Shown here piece after piece: positions 1 through 10,200 of a stretch of DNA of 64,000 bases. The notes below the pieces were generated by a model. The model had not been told where the DNA came from and did not search any database. It saw only the letters and a program-made list of their open reading frames with translations. The position numbers were made by a program, and so were the translations under genes. Position 1 is the stretch's first letter, and every line of letters begins with the position of its first letter. Source of the DNA: Pisolithus tinctorius (lineage: Eukaryota > Basidiomycota > Agaricomycetes > Boletales > Pisolithaceae); NCBI GenBank assembly GCA_024663395.1, contig JANFAH010000006.1:2232001-2296000 (forward strand), in the 5' to 3' direction.

Positions 1-567
1 GTACACTCTCGTTTCACCATATGTTCTACCAACGAATGCATATAGACATGGCCGACCCAATTCCTCGTGTCCGCCATCGGACTGCTCTCCGTCTGGGTGG
101 TCTCCTTGGCTTTGCCGGGGGCTTCCTCATGGCTTACCAGAATTCAAGTCGTACGTATTGCTATCGAGCCAGTCATGGCACAGTTATGCTAATGAGTTCG
201 CAAGTGCGCTTCTGGGGTTGGACGGAAAATAAACGTGAGGAGGAAATGGACCTCGCCGAGCTGAGGCAGCGCATCGCCGAGGGAAAGCCATTGTATCCAG
301 ACTCGACTCAGCCTGGGTGGATACAAGACGTGGCTTATCGCAACTCCGTCTGGTCTCAGCTCAAGTTCCGTGAGTGCATCCCTTTTTCCTTCCCATCGCA
401 TACATTAACTCGTTCCTTAGAGGCCTTCCCCATGTGAGGCTAGATGTTTTAAAACCATAACACTGCGCCCTAACCTCAGAGCTTGCAGGTTCAACTTTGT
501 CAACCATCAACACCATGGAACTGACCCCGCAAAGTACGGAGTCAAGGACAAAGAGACTTTGGAATAA
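1..567 (+). CDS. NADH:ubiquinone oxidoreductase (complex I) 21 kDa subunit, 5'-partial
   Basis: Accessory subunit of mitochondrial respiratory complex I (fungal 20.9/21 kDa type). The visible part is its C-terminal domain. The reading frame runs from about 46 (first in-frame ATG at 48) through exons ..150, 205-369, 421-433 and 489-567, with introns of 54, 51 and 55 nt. The first has a TGCTAAT branch site. The spliced protein shows a short hydrophobic stretch (GLLGFAGGFLMAY), then the family signature RFWGWTENKREEEMD and, after the last splice, FNFVNHQHHGTDPAKYG, ending at TAA 565-567. Family members are roughly 200 residues with an additional N-terminal domain, so the N terminus probably lies in exons left of the window; a possible acceptor precedes the ATG. 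It converges on the peptidase gene with about 146 nt between stop codons. Identification rests on recognised family motifs. Confidence 0.85.
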
Positions 568-713
568 TTGCCAGATCACGATGTTACAATTCATCATTAA
601 TTTGACTTGACGGCATTTGCCTGCTTCTTCGAGGTACACTTGCAAGAGTAGATACCGCCGACCAATTATTCGACGGCCATCAACGCGACGATTGATGCCT
701 TCGAACCACCTAC

Positions 714-1701
714 TCAATAATTCTGTAGCAAGAAGTTGCCCACAACTTCCATAAACCTTTCCGGTTCTTCCAATTGGGGACAATGCGAAGATTCCGCAAA
801 CTGTACCCACTTGACCTTGGGGATGTGTTGGAAAAATGGTTCAACAGCGCTGTCCTGAGCCTCATCGTAGCGCCCATTTATAAGCAAAGTTGTTGCGTTG
901 ATCTTGTGCAACTCATCAATAATGCTCCACGTCTTCAGCGAGCCCACGATAACGAATTCGTCCGGTCCGTTCCTGCATGACAGGCTTTGTCATCGACAAG
1001 ATACAAGCGTGGTCGGCAACTTACATGGTCATAGACACTGTTGGATCCTTTTTGATCCATGCAAACGAAGTCTTGACTGGTTCCGGCATTGGTACCTTCC
1101 GGCACAAGAAGTGCTCGTAGAAGACGAGCTTAGCTCGCTGGTAAGCTTCGTCGGCAGTCGTTCCTTCTGCTTCATGTTTGTCAAGCGTGTCCTGGACATC
1201 TTGAGGTAACTGCAATCGCAGTCGAGCAGTAGCCTCCATCCAGAGCTGCATGCTTGCAGGAGAATTTGCGATGATCAATTTTTTTAATCCCACTGGTTGC
1301 TGTACAGCGAACGCTGCGGCGAGCATCCCTCCCCACGATTGTCCAAGAAGGTCGTAACTTCCGTGAATGTCAAGATGATTGAGAAGGTTGTGCAGCTCGT
1401 CGATAAAGAGCTGCACCGTCCAGAATCCTGTATCACCCATCTTTTCTGGTAGATGGGTAGAGAGACCGTTGCCAAGTTGATCGTACACCACGACAGGTAT
1501 GCCATAGAGATAGGCTAGCTGTGATATGTTCTCCACGTAATCATGGGTCGCGCCAGGTCCGCCATGAAGAATAACTAGGGGAAGAGCGCCGGACTTGAGA
1601 TCACCATACACTTTGTACCAAGTCTTGCATGGCTTGCCCGCCGATGGAACTGGGAAATCAGCTTCCCCTTCAACTATCTTCACTGACGTTGCCATCGCCA
1701 T
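714..1701 (-). CDS. Proline iminopeptidase-like alpha/beta hydrolase (peptidase family S33)
   Basis: Predicted cytosolic serine hydrolase that releases N-terminal proline or hydrolyses amino-acid amides. Two exons (1025-1701 and 714-972) are separated by a 52-nt GTAAGT..CAG intron at 973-1024 and encode 311 residues from ATG 1701. The alpha/beta-hydrolase fold is clear: oxyanion motif HGGPG at 46-50, nucleophile elbow GQSWGG with Ser122, the acid in INGRYD near Asp262 and the histidine in ESSHCPQ near His289. The splice restores MNGPDEFVIVGSLK, typical of the cap-to-core junction of this family. No signal peptide is visible. The upstream region (1702-2294) is shared with the divergent J-domain gene. 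Exact substrate (proline, L-amino acid amide or other) cannot be told from the sequence. Confidence 0.9.
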
Positions 1702-1803
1702 TCTGTTGTATGTAGACCACTGTCAACAGCCTGCCTGAGGGAAGGACTATATCATACCGTTACTAAGGGATGAAAAGGTATGGTGTCAGCCCATCAGGCG
1801 GCA

Positions 1804-1813
1804 TTATATATAG
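1804..1813 (-). promoter_or_regulatory. TATA-like element upstream of the S33 hydrolase
   Basis: Read on the minus strand the sequence is CTATATATAATG, lying about 105 nt upstream of the hydrolase ATG at 1701. That is a plausible place for a core promoter TATA box, but only sequence and position support it. Confidence 0.3.
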
Positions 1814-2294
1814 AACGCGTACGTGGCAGTGTGCGCGCTCATACTAGTCCCGGTCTGTGGATCGATTGATCCTTGAGTCCTGGATAGTGTCAGTCTACCG
1901 TCTACCTACTCATGACATGCCCACTGGCAAGCGGCTTGAACGTGTGACTTGAGTGTACTCACTTTGACTTTGACTTTATCTGGCCTTCTATGCTAACAAG
2001 TAGCTCAGGTAAAACTACTTCGCGAAAACAAGCACAGGTACAATAAGGTGAATGAGGAGTCTAGGAAGGAAACGTAAACCCACAAAGATAGTGGTACGGT
2101 CACGTGACGCATACGATACCCGCGTTGGTTCGTTTTGGACGGACGGCGACAATTTGACTACAGCCAACTTATCAGCGCTCTTTTCCCCGACGCCTTCCTT
2201 CCGAACAAACAGCGAAACCCGGTTTCTTTTGTAAAATATCAATATCAAAGTGTCTCTGCATCGATTGCGCCCAACAAGGATTCTTGGCTTGTCA
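1814..2294. other. Divergent intergenic region between the hydrolase and J-protein genes
   Basis: Holds the 5' flank of both divergent genes. The only pattern I see is a run of GACTTTGACTTTGACTTTATC at about 1960-1980, a short imperfect hexamer repeat. The small ORFs on both strands between 2015 and 2290 have no recognisable content. Confidence 0.5.
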
Positions 2295-3052
2295 ATGGCC
2301 GTTGGATTGACGCTGTACGACGTCCTTGGGGTCACACCAGATGCAACAACAGAAGATGGTTCGTTCTTCGGCCTTCTAATAAGAACCTTCTCTCTTAGCA
2401 ACCAGTGTTCTTGCATCGTCTCCCCTTTTAGTGAGAAAGGCGTACAAACTGAAAGCCCTCGAAACGCATCCCGACAAACTGGAGCCAACCGCTACAGAGC
2501 GCCAGAGACGCGCCGCCGAGGGGAAGTTCAGAAATGTATGGTACCAGTAACAGTTGAATTGTTGCCCTGCTCTCATGCCGAACTTCCACAGGTCTGTGAC
2601 GCGTTCGAGGTATTAAGCGATCCCATCAAACGCAAGGTACGCGATCTAACCTATTGCCCCGATGAGCAACAGTGCTGGATGATATAACGCAGGCCTATGA
2701 TGAACGTATAACTCGTGCTACGATAAACCTGAAAATGTGGGACGGCGAACGCGAGAGACGGAATCAAGAACGCGAAACTTGGGCTCGCCAACTACGCGAA
2801 CAAAGCGAGGCTCGCATAAAGGCGCGACAGGATTGGTATGACAGCCTCCAAAAGGCCAAAGAGGAAAAGGCAAAACACGAGGCAATGGTCGAACAATTCT
2901 ACCAGGAACTTCGCGACAGAAATCCAGAATGGGAGATCCGGAGGCAAGAGGTCCTCAAGGTAGAACGTTTCTGTTCTCCACCGAGTGGGCTGATTTCTTA
3001 ATCCCGGTAGCGCAAGGCACTTTTGCGAGAGAAAACGAAATCCTCCAAGTGA
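2295..3052 (+). CDS. Small J-domain (DnaJ/Hsp40) protein with C-terminal coiled coil
   Basis: Co-chaperone expected to stimulate an Hsp70 ATPase. Five exons (2295-2358, 2432-2535, 2592-2636, 2693-2959, 3011-3052) give 173 residues. The J domain fills the N terminus: LYDVLGV, helix II VRKAYKLKALETHPDK with the invariant HPD at 34-36, then FEVLSDPIKRKAYDERI. About 95 residues follow, rich in Glu, Arg, Lys and Gln (RERRNQERETWARQLREQ and similar), predicted to be a long helix or coiled coil, with a basic tail. No G/F region or zinc domain is present, so this is a class C J protein. The layout is reminiscent of spliceosome-associated J proteins such as Cwc23/DNAJC9-like proteins, but that is inference. 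Introns are 73, 56, 56 and 51 nt. Confidence 0.85.
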
Positions 3053-3352
3053 TAGCTTCGCGTCTCGAGATTCAGCGGTATTTATTTCCAAATTCTGGAG
3101 TTTAATATTCGTCCTTTGTTGTATTTTTTGTTACCAATACCCCGTTCATACTGTTTTGGCCTTCAGAGTCTTTGATCACCTTCCTTCTTGCACGTGTACA
3201 TAGCTGTGGATAAGCCGTGGACGTTAAATCGGGTATGTACCGAACCCTCACTGTACAGTACGCTTTGCCAGGACCGTCACTCCGGAAATGCATATCTCAG
3301 AATCAGTTTTGCGAGTTCCCCGGAACTGGCTCCTTAGCACCCACTGCTGCCA
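3053..3352. other. Intergenic region between convergent genes
   Basis: Three hundred bases between the stop codons of the J-protein and OHCU decarboxylase genes, presumably carrying both 3' UTRs. No gene or repeat is seen. Confidence 0.5.
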
Positions 3353-3976
3353 TCATTCCCGAAGCTGTAAGAGCCCTTCGCGTTCTATCTTCTCCAACCG
3401 ACTTTGGGCGATACGGCCAACATCCTCCACTGCCCGATGTAACTCCGTGAGCCAAGGTTGGCTATTCGCCTCGACAGGAACCAAGCTCTCCACAGGTGGT
3501 TGATCTGGCAACAGGGAATGGCTGATGCCAAGTTTATCTTCCATTTCCTCCGCGATGACCGCTCTACTCCTTCCATTGACAAAGGTGATATACCGGAGAC
3601 CTGGATAAACGTGCTCGTAACAGGCATTCAGATGCTGGAGGCGGAGGAGCACCTCTGGAGGTGTGGGCGCGGCAGCACTCGTCCCTCCACTCTGCTCTTT
3701 TGAGCTCAGCACGGAAAGATTCCTGGTCTCACCAATCCGTGGGTGACCCGCGATGAAGTGGGCTTGGAGATCTGGACTCCAGCCATGAATCAGGTGGATA
3801 GATTCATCTATGATTTTGTGAAAATGAGAAGGTTGTGTAAGAGTGATGTCGCTGCCAAGCGAAGCGAGGAGCTCTGGGACGAGAGTCTGGATTGCATCTG
3901 ACTCTTCAAAGAGGAGGATAAGGACGGATTTCAAGTTAGACTGGACATCCTGCCCGGGACCACAGTCGTTCGACAT
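3353..3976 (-). CDS. OHCU decarboxylase domain protein (uric acid degradation)
   Basis: Predicted 2-oxo-4-hydroxy-4-carboxy-5-ureidoimidazoline decarboxylase, which converts OHCU, formed from urate through 5-hydroxyisourate, to S-allantoin. A single exon of 207 residues starts at ATG 3976. Family signatures are AGHPRIGE (about 79-86) and, in the C-terminal half, YPGLRYITFVNGRSRAVIAEEME, the helix that carries the conserved FVxGRSR active-site segment. An insert rich in Ser, Gly, Ala and Pro (EQSGGTSAAAPTPP) sits between them. No peroxisomal PTS1 is apparent at the C terminus (ends LQLRE). It is divergent from the Gfo/Idh/MocA oxidoreductase with 176 nt between start codons. No other urate-pathway enzyme (urate oxidase, HIUase) is in the window. 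Being intronless is unusual among its neighbours. Confidence 0.85.
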   Translation of the reverse strand: MSNDCGPGQDVQSNLKSVLILLFEESDAIQTLVPELLASLGSDITLTQPSHFHKIIDESIHLIHGWSPDLQAHFIAGHPRIGETRNLSVLSSKEQSGGTSAAAPTPPEVLLRLQHLNACYEHVYPGLRYITFVNGRSRAVIAEEMEDKLGISHSLLPDQPPVESLVPVEANSQPWLTELHRAVEDVGRIAQSRLEKIEREGLLQLRE

Positions 3977-4152
3977 TGTGTCTTAACAGATCTCGATTCT
4001 CATTCGAGCACAATGGTCACAGATAGCGAGTGATCTTATCTAATCTTGCGCCCAACACTAAAGAATAACAGCAAGCTGTCCCACACACCATGCCTAGAGG
4101 ATCCTCCTTGAGAAACAACTAGGATTCATCTCTTCGACATACCTTTAAGCTC
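3977..4152. promoter_or_regulatory. Short bidirectional promoter region
   Basis: Only 176 nt separate the start codons of the OHCU decarboxylase (minus) and the Gfo/Idh/MocA gene (plus), so both 5' UTRs and core promoters must fit here. No clear TATA box is seen. Inferred from gene layout only. Confidence 0.4.
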
Positions 4153-5737
4153 ATGACATCGACTCAACCATTCGTGCTCCGCTGGGGAATCATCTCGACT
4201 GGAAACATCGCTAGATCCTTCGTCCATGTATGTCACCCCTATGTTATGGGTGGTGCGGTTTTACGACTCACCTCCTATAGGATCTGCTCGTGGATCCAAA
4301 GACGTGAGTGCATATGTACTGCATTGGAATCTAATTGTCTCGACTTATGATTCTTGCCAGTCGAAGCGTCTATGATGTGGTGCACAAGGTGACTGCTGTG
4401 GGGTCCAGGAGTCTCGCCACCGCAGAGGACTTCGTCCACAAATATGTCAATGGTGATGAGTCGATCAAAGCATATGGCAGCTACGCAGAAGTTTACACAG
4501 ATGAGGTATGTGTGTTATCTCGCCACAGCATCCATCTTGAGATGCACTGCTCATGATGGTAATCGAAGGACGTTGACGCCATTTACATTGGTGTGTCGGA
4601 TCTTGGGGTAGCGATGAAGCGTGCCAACTTCTGACCCACGGACATAAAGGCACCCCTCATACGTGTCACTATGAAAATGCGTTGGATGCCATCAAGGCAA
4701 CGAAGCATGTTCTGTGTGAGAAGCCAGTGACTTCGAATGCTGCTGAACTGCGGTCACTGTTGGCTGCCGCAAAAGAACAGGGTGTCTTCTTCATGGAGGC
4801 CTTATGGACTCGCTTCCAACCACTTGCGAAGGAGGTCAAGAAGATCGCAGAAAGTGGCGTGCTAGGAGAGCCCGTTGCCCTGCAGGCAGACTTGTCACTT
4901 GACTTCAAATTACATGGTTTGTCAACTTCTCGAGTTTCTTTTTCTGTGGTTAAATTAATTGTATTCCAACTAGAGTTGCCAAAGACTCACAGAATTCTTG
5001 ACCCCTACCTCGGCGGCGGTGCATTGTTGGATCTGTACGTTCCCTAATAATAATTGTTATCTGTTTCAGCCACCTCATTGAAGTCTTGAATGAAGTGGCC
5101 CTTACCCCCTGATCTGGGTACGCATCTTACGTTCTACCCACGTTTATGAAATCTCACTTTGCCGCTAAGGCTCTTCTTGCACTGTATGAACACCCCTCCA
5201 ACAAGAAATCGAAACCCTCCCAAATCACAGGGGCGATGCTGAAGACGCCGCTGACTGGTGTCGATCGCAGCACATCCTTCACTGTGACATTCGCTCCTAC
5301 CTCATCGTCCACAGCAAACACCCTCGCGGCACAGGCCGTCCTCAGCTGCAACATCAACGCCGCTGCGTACCAGACTGGCGTGGTGATACGCTACGAACGT
5401 GGCATTATTGTTATTCATGCACCGATATACTGTCCCCGATCGTTCACAGTGCAGTACTTCGAAGAGGGAAACCCGAAATTTGTGGTAAAGGAGGAAACGC
5501 GGCGATTCGAGTACGTAGGGAATGGAATGCACTTCGAAGCGGACGAGGTGGCGCGATGTGTAAGAGATGGCAGGGTGGAAAGCGAGCTGTGGGGACACGA
5601 CAAAAGCTTGCTGGAGATGAAAATCTTCGATGAAGTAAGAGGCAATTCAGTGTTTTGAATTAGTTATTGACGCAAGATGACAGGTCAGACGACAAGGAGA
5701 CAACAAGTTTCCGCCTGGTGTCGAGAAAGTTGTCTGA
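4153..5737 (+). CDS. Gfo/Idh/MocA-family NAD(P)-dependent oxidoreductase (dihydrodiol / D-xylose dehydrogenase-like)
   Basis: Nine exons (4153-4227, 4281-4303, 4361-4505, 4569-4590, 4650-4916, 4974-5034, 5096-5117, 5170-5634, 5684-5737) encode 377 residues. The N-terminal Rossmann segment reads RWGIISTGNIARSF, followed by HKVTAVGSRS, DVDAIYIGTPHTCHY and CEKPV, the last with the lysine of the EKP motif. The C-terminal domain includes FMEALWTRFQP and GGGALLDLGPYPLIW, the region that supplies the active-site Asp and Tyr in dimeric dihydrodiol dehydrogenase and fungal NADP-xylose dehydrogenases. The last splice restores DEVRRQGDN before the stop. Family assignment is firm. The substrate (trans-dihydrodiol, D-xylose or another sugar) is inference. 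No secretion signal is seen. Three exons are only 22-23 nt. Confidence 0.88.
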
Positions 5738-6167
5738 AGAGCCATATCACAGCATAACTTATGGGCCTACATAAGGATCTAGCCATCGTGTGTCCGTATT
5801 TCTGTGGGAAAAATTGCCGTTAGAATCTAGAGGTGTTCAGTGAGAGAAAGCAGCGAGATCGTGTGATGGACCGTCAAGTAGTTCAGGCCATAGAAATATA
5901 CCTGCCATTATGTTTCCGTCTCTTGGAAATAATTCTAGTAGCTTATGGTGTTTGGGCACGACTGAACTGAAGTCGATGCGAGCACCGTAGCACGCATTAA
6001 TTGTAATGTGGAGGACTACGGAAGTAAATGGCCAAGAATGCCTGTCGGCGGTGCCTGATTTTGACGTCTCCCCAAATACACGCCACCTATCACTTGCGCA
6101 CCCATCTTAATCGGACAGTGAGGGAGCGCTTGTGTCCAACGACTACCACTATTACAACGGTACGATT
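5738..6167. other. Intergenic region upstream of SHR3
   Basis: Holds the 3' flank of the oxidoreductase and the 5' flank of SHR3. An ORF at 6028-6333 overlaps the first SHR3 exon in another frame and resembles no protein. No repeat seen. Confidence 0.4.
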
Positions 6168-7032
6168 ATGGGTTTTAAACAAGGCGCAGTACTTGCCTCC
6201 TGCTCCTTCTTCTTGGGTGAGTTGGTGCGCGATTCTTGATAGAGCACATATAACTCATGTGTCGGCCGACTTAAATCAGGTGTACTTTTCATTTGCTTCT
6301 TTGTCGACTACCGGATCTTGCATCAGCCATTGACCGACGACATCATCGAAGATGGCTTCCAGTTCTACGCCACCTTCTTCAATGCTCCGCCTGCAATCAA
6401 AGTATGTGTTGTGCTCGTGCGACCCATCTTCTCGTCGGGACTTATCATGTTTCCATAGGCTCTCTTGCATGGCTTCATAGGCGTTGGAATTCTTGGCCTG
6501 GTTGCGAAGTTGCATGTTTGGAACGATAGCGCAGTCCTGTTCGACGGCTCAAGCCTCGGTGAGACGTGTTGTATGGGCTAGGTCGTGCGCTACTAGCTCA
6601 TCACTGCGAAACTAGCTGCGTATGTGTTTGCAGTTGCGGTTTACCTTTCTGTGACGATTCCATCGTTGCGCACTATCGTGACACCTGCCGAAGCGAACAC
6701 GCGGGCAGAGAGGATCGAGGCAATGAAAATTTTGGCTGCTGGTAACACTATTATGATGGTGATCCTCGGTGCAGTTTTGGTGTTGCAGGTAAGTTCAATT
6801 TCGAAGCGGGTGAAAGAGTGGTTGCCATCTCCCCCCGTCGGGACCTCGTCCCGTTTTCTTCTCGCCACCTCCTCCAATTCGGTTCGCCGCTCACTCACGC
6901 ATGTGTTTTCATCAGGGTGGGCAAGAATATGCCCGTCGGCTTGAACTAAATGAACTCGCATCGGCGGAGAAGGTTGAGAAGGAGAAGCAATCGGCACCAA
7001 TGGATACTAGCCCGAAAGACAAGAAAGAGTAG
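6168..7032 (+). CDS. SHR3: Shr3-type ER membrane chaperone for amino acid permeases
   Basis: Integral ER membrane protein that helps amino acid permeases fold and enter COPII vesicles. Five exons (6168-6216, 6280-6401, 6459-6558, 6634-6788, 6916-7032) give 180 residues. Four hydrophobic segments are visible: residues 5-25 (GAVLASCSFFLGVLFICFF), 58-75 (LLHGFIGVGILGLVAKL), a third around VAVYLSVTIPSL, and ILAAGNTIMMVILGAVLVLQ. The luminal loop after TM1 reads VDYRILHQPLTDD, matching the family pattern. The tail is hydrophilic, Glu/Lys/Ala-rich and ends KDKKE. The length is close to the roughly 200 residues of yeast Shr3. Introns are 63, 57, 75 and 127 nt, all in consistent phase. Nothing about its regulation is visible. 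Confidence 0.88.
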
Positions 7033-7232
7033 ACTTGCATTATTTTTGTTAGTTGCTAAGTCTCGGATAAGTCCTGTTTTGTAGTTATCCGTGGTTTGAA
7101 ATGCCTCGGATGTCGACGCCACCACGCTGGTCGGGAAGTCGACTGAATGGAACATCGAATTGAATTGCCAGTCGAACACCGGCTCACTCCCGCTGCGAAG
7201 GCACAAGTACTGAGCATAGTGCCCTTGTCCGG

Positions 7233-10200
7233 ATGCCAGGCGACAGGGTACCCACGCTCCTCGCATGGTGCGACGGCAATGGCATCATAATCGATCCAAG
7301 AATCCAGGTCGTCGACAACGACATTGAACCGGGCCATCTCACCGGGAGTTCGCGCTCCGACGTGGAAGAGAACCCTTCAAACTGCGGACGGTCGTGTGCT
7401 CGCGGTCTGGGCATCTACTCACGCGATCAGTGCATTCACTCGCCATGTACCTGTGAGTTCGCATTTCATGATTTCGGTTACGTGGCTGCTTGTTTGTGGA
7501 TGGATCCCTTTTGCCAATACTGTGCACACGCTATATTCAGATCTTCTTCAGCGATGTCGAATTTACTCTGACGCTAAACGTTCATTTTTGATCAGTGGTT
7601 TACATTCCAAAAACTGCCGTATTATCCGTTAGGTCCTCCTTCCTCTCCTCACGAATAGAACCGGTTCCTTACGGCCACGGCGCTCACCTTTCGCTGGCTC
7701 TTGCTCTGTACGGTGAGCTGTAAGTGTTTTACTCCGCGATGACACTGGCTGCTGATTCAATTTTTTTTTCTGGATGCATTTTGTCTTTGGTTTCATCAAT
7801 CGTTTTGACGACGTGGCTTGTTTTTTTTTTCTTTCTTCCACTCTCACGACTTCCCTGTCTGCGAAAATCCCGATCCCCATTTTCCGATTTCATGAACGTG
7901 CGAACTATCTACGTTCGGGACGTGTGATGTATCACCTCATTCAACTTGACCCTTTCCGTCCGTGAATCGGGGTTCCTTTCCCTACTGCGTACCTCACTCT
8001 GGTGTTACAATTCAATGCCCTTTTGGGATCTCGTAGCTTGAGGGGCCCCGAGTCGCGGTGGTACGGATACGTCCAGAGCTTGCCTCGTGAGACTGTAGAC
8101 ATCGCCGTGTTCTGGGGCGATCCTGCGGCAAATTCAACTGCAAACGAGGATTTTGAGCGTGCAAGCCATGCAACGTGCAATGCTGGTCAGGGTAGCGCAT
8201 GTGCTTCATGCAAGCGATTGTACGACGGACGAAATGCAATAGCCTGGTTGCAAGCTACGGAAGCCGTTTGGGAGTTGAATGACTTACTGGTGAGCGAATC
8301 GATTCGCATATCCTCATCTCTTCTTCTTTTTCGGTGCAAACATCAAGCAGAGCTCTCACGGATGGCGAAGCTCTTTTGAAATTGTGATTTCATTTTTATA
8401 TTTTTATACCTTTTGATTCTGTGACCTTGAAACCTGTTTCTTATGCATTTCGTTGTGTGCTTGGGAGAAGTCGATCCATTAATGATCTTGCCTTCAACAA
8501 TCCTGTGTCCCCCTGGGTGCTGTGTACACGGCTGGATAGCTCCAAGTCGTCACCCTGCACCCTAGGTCAGGATGCAACGTGTTGCGATACCCACGTTGCA
8601 TGGTTGGATGAACACGTTCCATGCTTTGTGACCGCTTGGCAGCTGCTTAGCATGCGATCAGTGACGCGCAGATTCTTCGGCCCTTACCAGCATTGTGGCA
8701 CGGGTGTGTGCGAGACACCGACTTCGAGGTGTCACTATCTGGTTGGACCCTTTTCGTTTGTCCCGATACCCAGGGTGGGAAATTGCCGCCAGATGGTCCA
8801 GTGCCATGAGTTGTCTCCGTCTTCACAATAATATTCGCCTCGTGCTCCATGCCAGCAAGTACGTGGCAGGACACACCAGCTCGCTTACCTTCCTCCCGCT
8901 GGCTTCTGTGCAGGTTTTGGATGCCTTATCTGACCTTCTGGAGTATTAAACTTTTGTGGTTTCTGACACAAATCGGCTTCTTTGAGCTTTATCTTCACTT
9001 GACCTATCTCGCCACTACGCAGTAGATGTATTCGCAGAGGTTCTGGTGCTTGGAACGGCTTGTCAAATTTTATTCGCGCATGAAGCCCACCTTACTGATT
9101 TGTAACTTCATTTCAGCACGAGATACAACAATATTATGCAGACGTCGTGGTGCCCACGTTGCGCGCAGTTAGCAACCCAAAGCAAGCGAAATCGGCAAGC
9201 ACATTACCTAGCGAGGAACCCAGTGCAAAGGTCGACCCGGGATTCAAGGAAATGGAAATGTCGCTGCTGGGTTTTTGTCATGCCTACTCCCTCGTGTCAT
9301 CTCGTGCATTTTGGGTTGATGCGTTCCACGGGCTATCCATGGTTCCAATTGCTGATGTGTAAGTGGTCACATCTGTCGTTAACGCTTTTCTCCGTTAGTA
9401 GTGGTCCCAAATCAGTAGCACGATCATCATATCGTGTCTAGCCTTTGTGCTACTTTCTTGTCGGGGTTCTGGTCGCCGGCGGTACCATCTACAGCCTTTC
9501 TCACCTAGGTTAAGCCTGCACCATTGCCCTTTTCTAGCGGTGCCGGGCGTACTATTACTCTCGCCGCCGGCGTAGATATCTATTGACTAAATCCACTGTC
9601 CTCTTTCCGTGCAAACCGGCAGGTGGAAGTTAGATGTTACTCCTTTTCTATCCCTCGTTCGCTTTGGCTCCGCTGTTTGCGGTTCGCTTTCTGTGTCTAG
9701 TTGCTGATGCAAAACGATGTTCTCTTGATCGTACTATAATGGCTGTACCATATGGTTCACTTGGATCTTTTTTTATAATGCATTCTCCCACTTGTGTAGC
9801 CCTTTATCCATGGACAGTCATTGACGTGTCGCCACTAAAACTTCTAGGTTCAACCACGTAAATGAAAACCATGTACATATGGAGGTATGTAGGTCCCTAC
9901 CTTTGGCTCTTTCTTTCTTAATTTCACTTGGTAATTTGAATCTACGGGGATATGAACCTCAGTGCCCCATTTTTTGGGTTATGAAGCGGGGGTCAAGGAG
10001 AAGGGAATGATTTGAATGGAGTGTTCCGTCACACCAGATTCCCGTTATCAGTGCGATCCTTGGCACATTCATCCCATACTTGAGCCTGAGATCGCAGATT
10101 GCTAACTGATGGTTCGCAGAGTAACTTCGATGTTTGCGTGGAATGCGGGTCTTTTGTCGAGTGCAAACATGATCGTGATGGAGAGGACAGGCTGGCTGCC

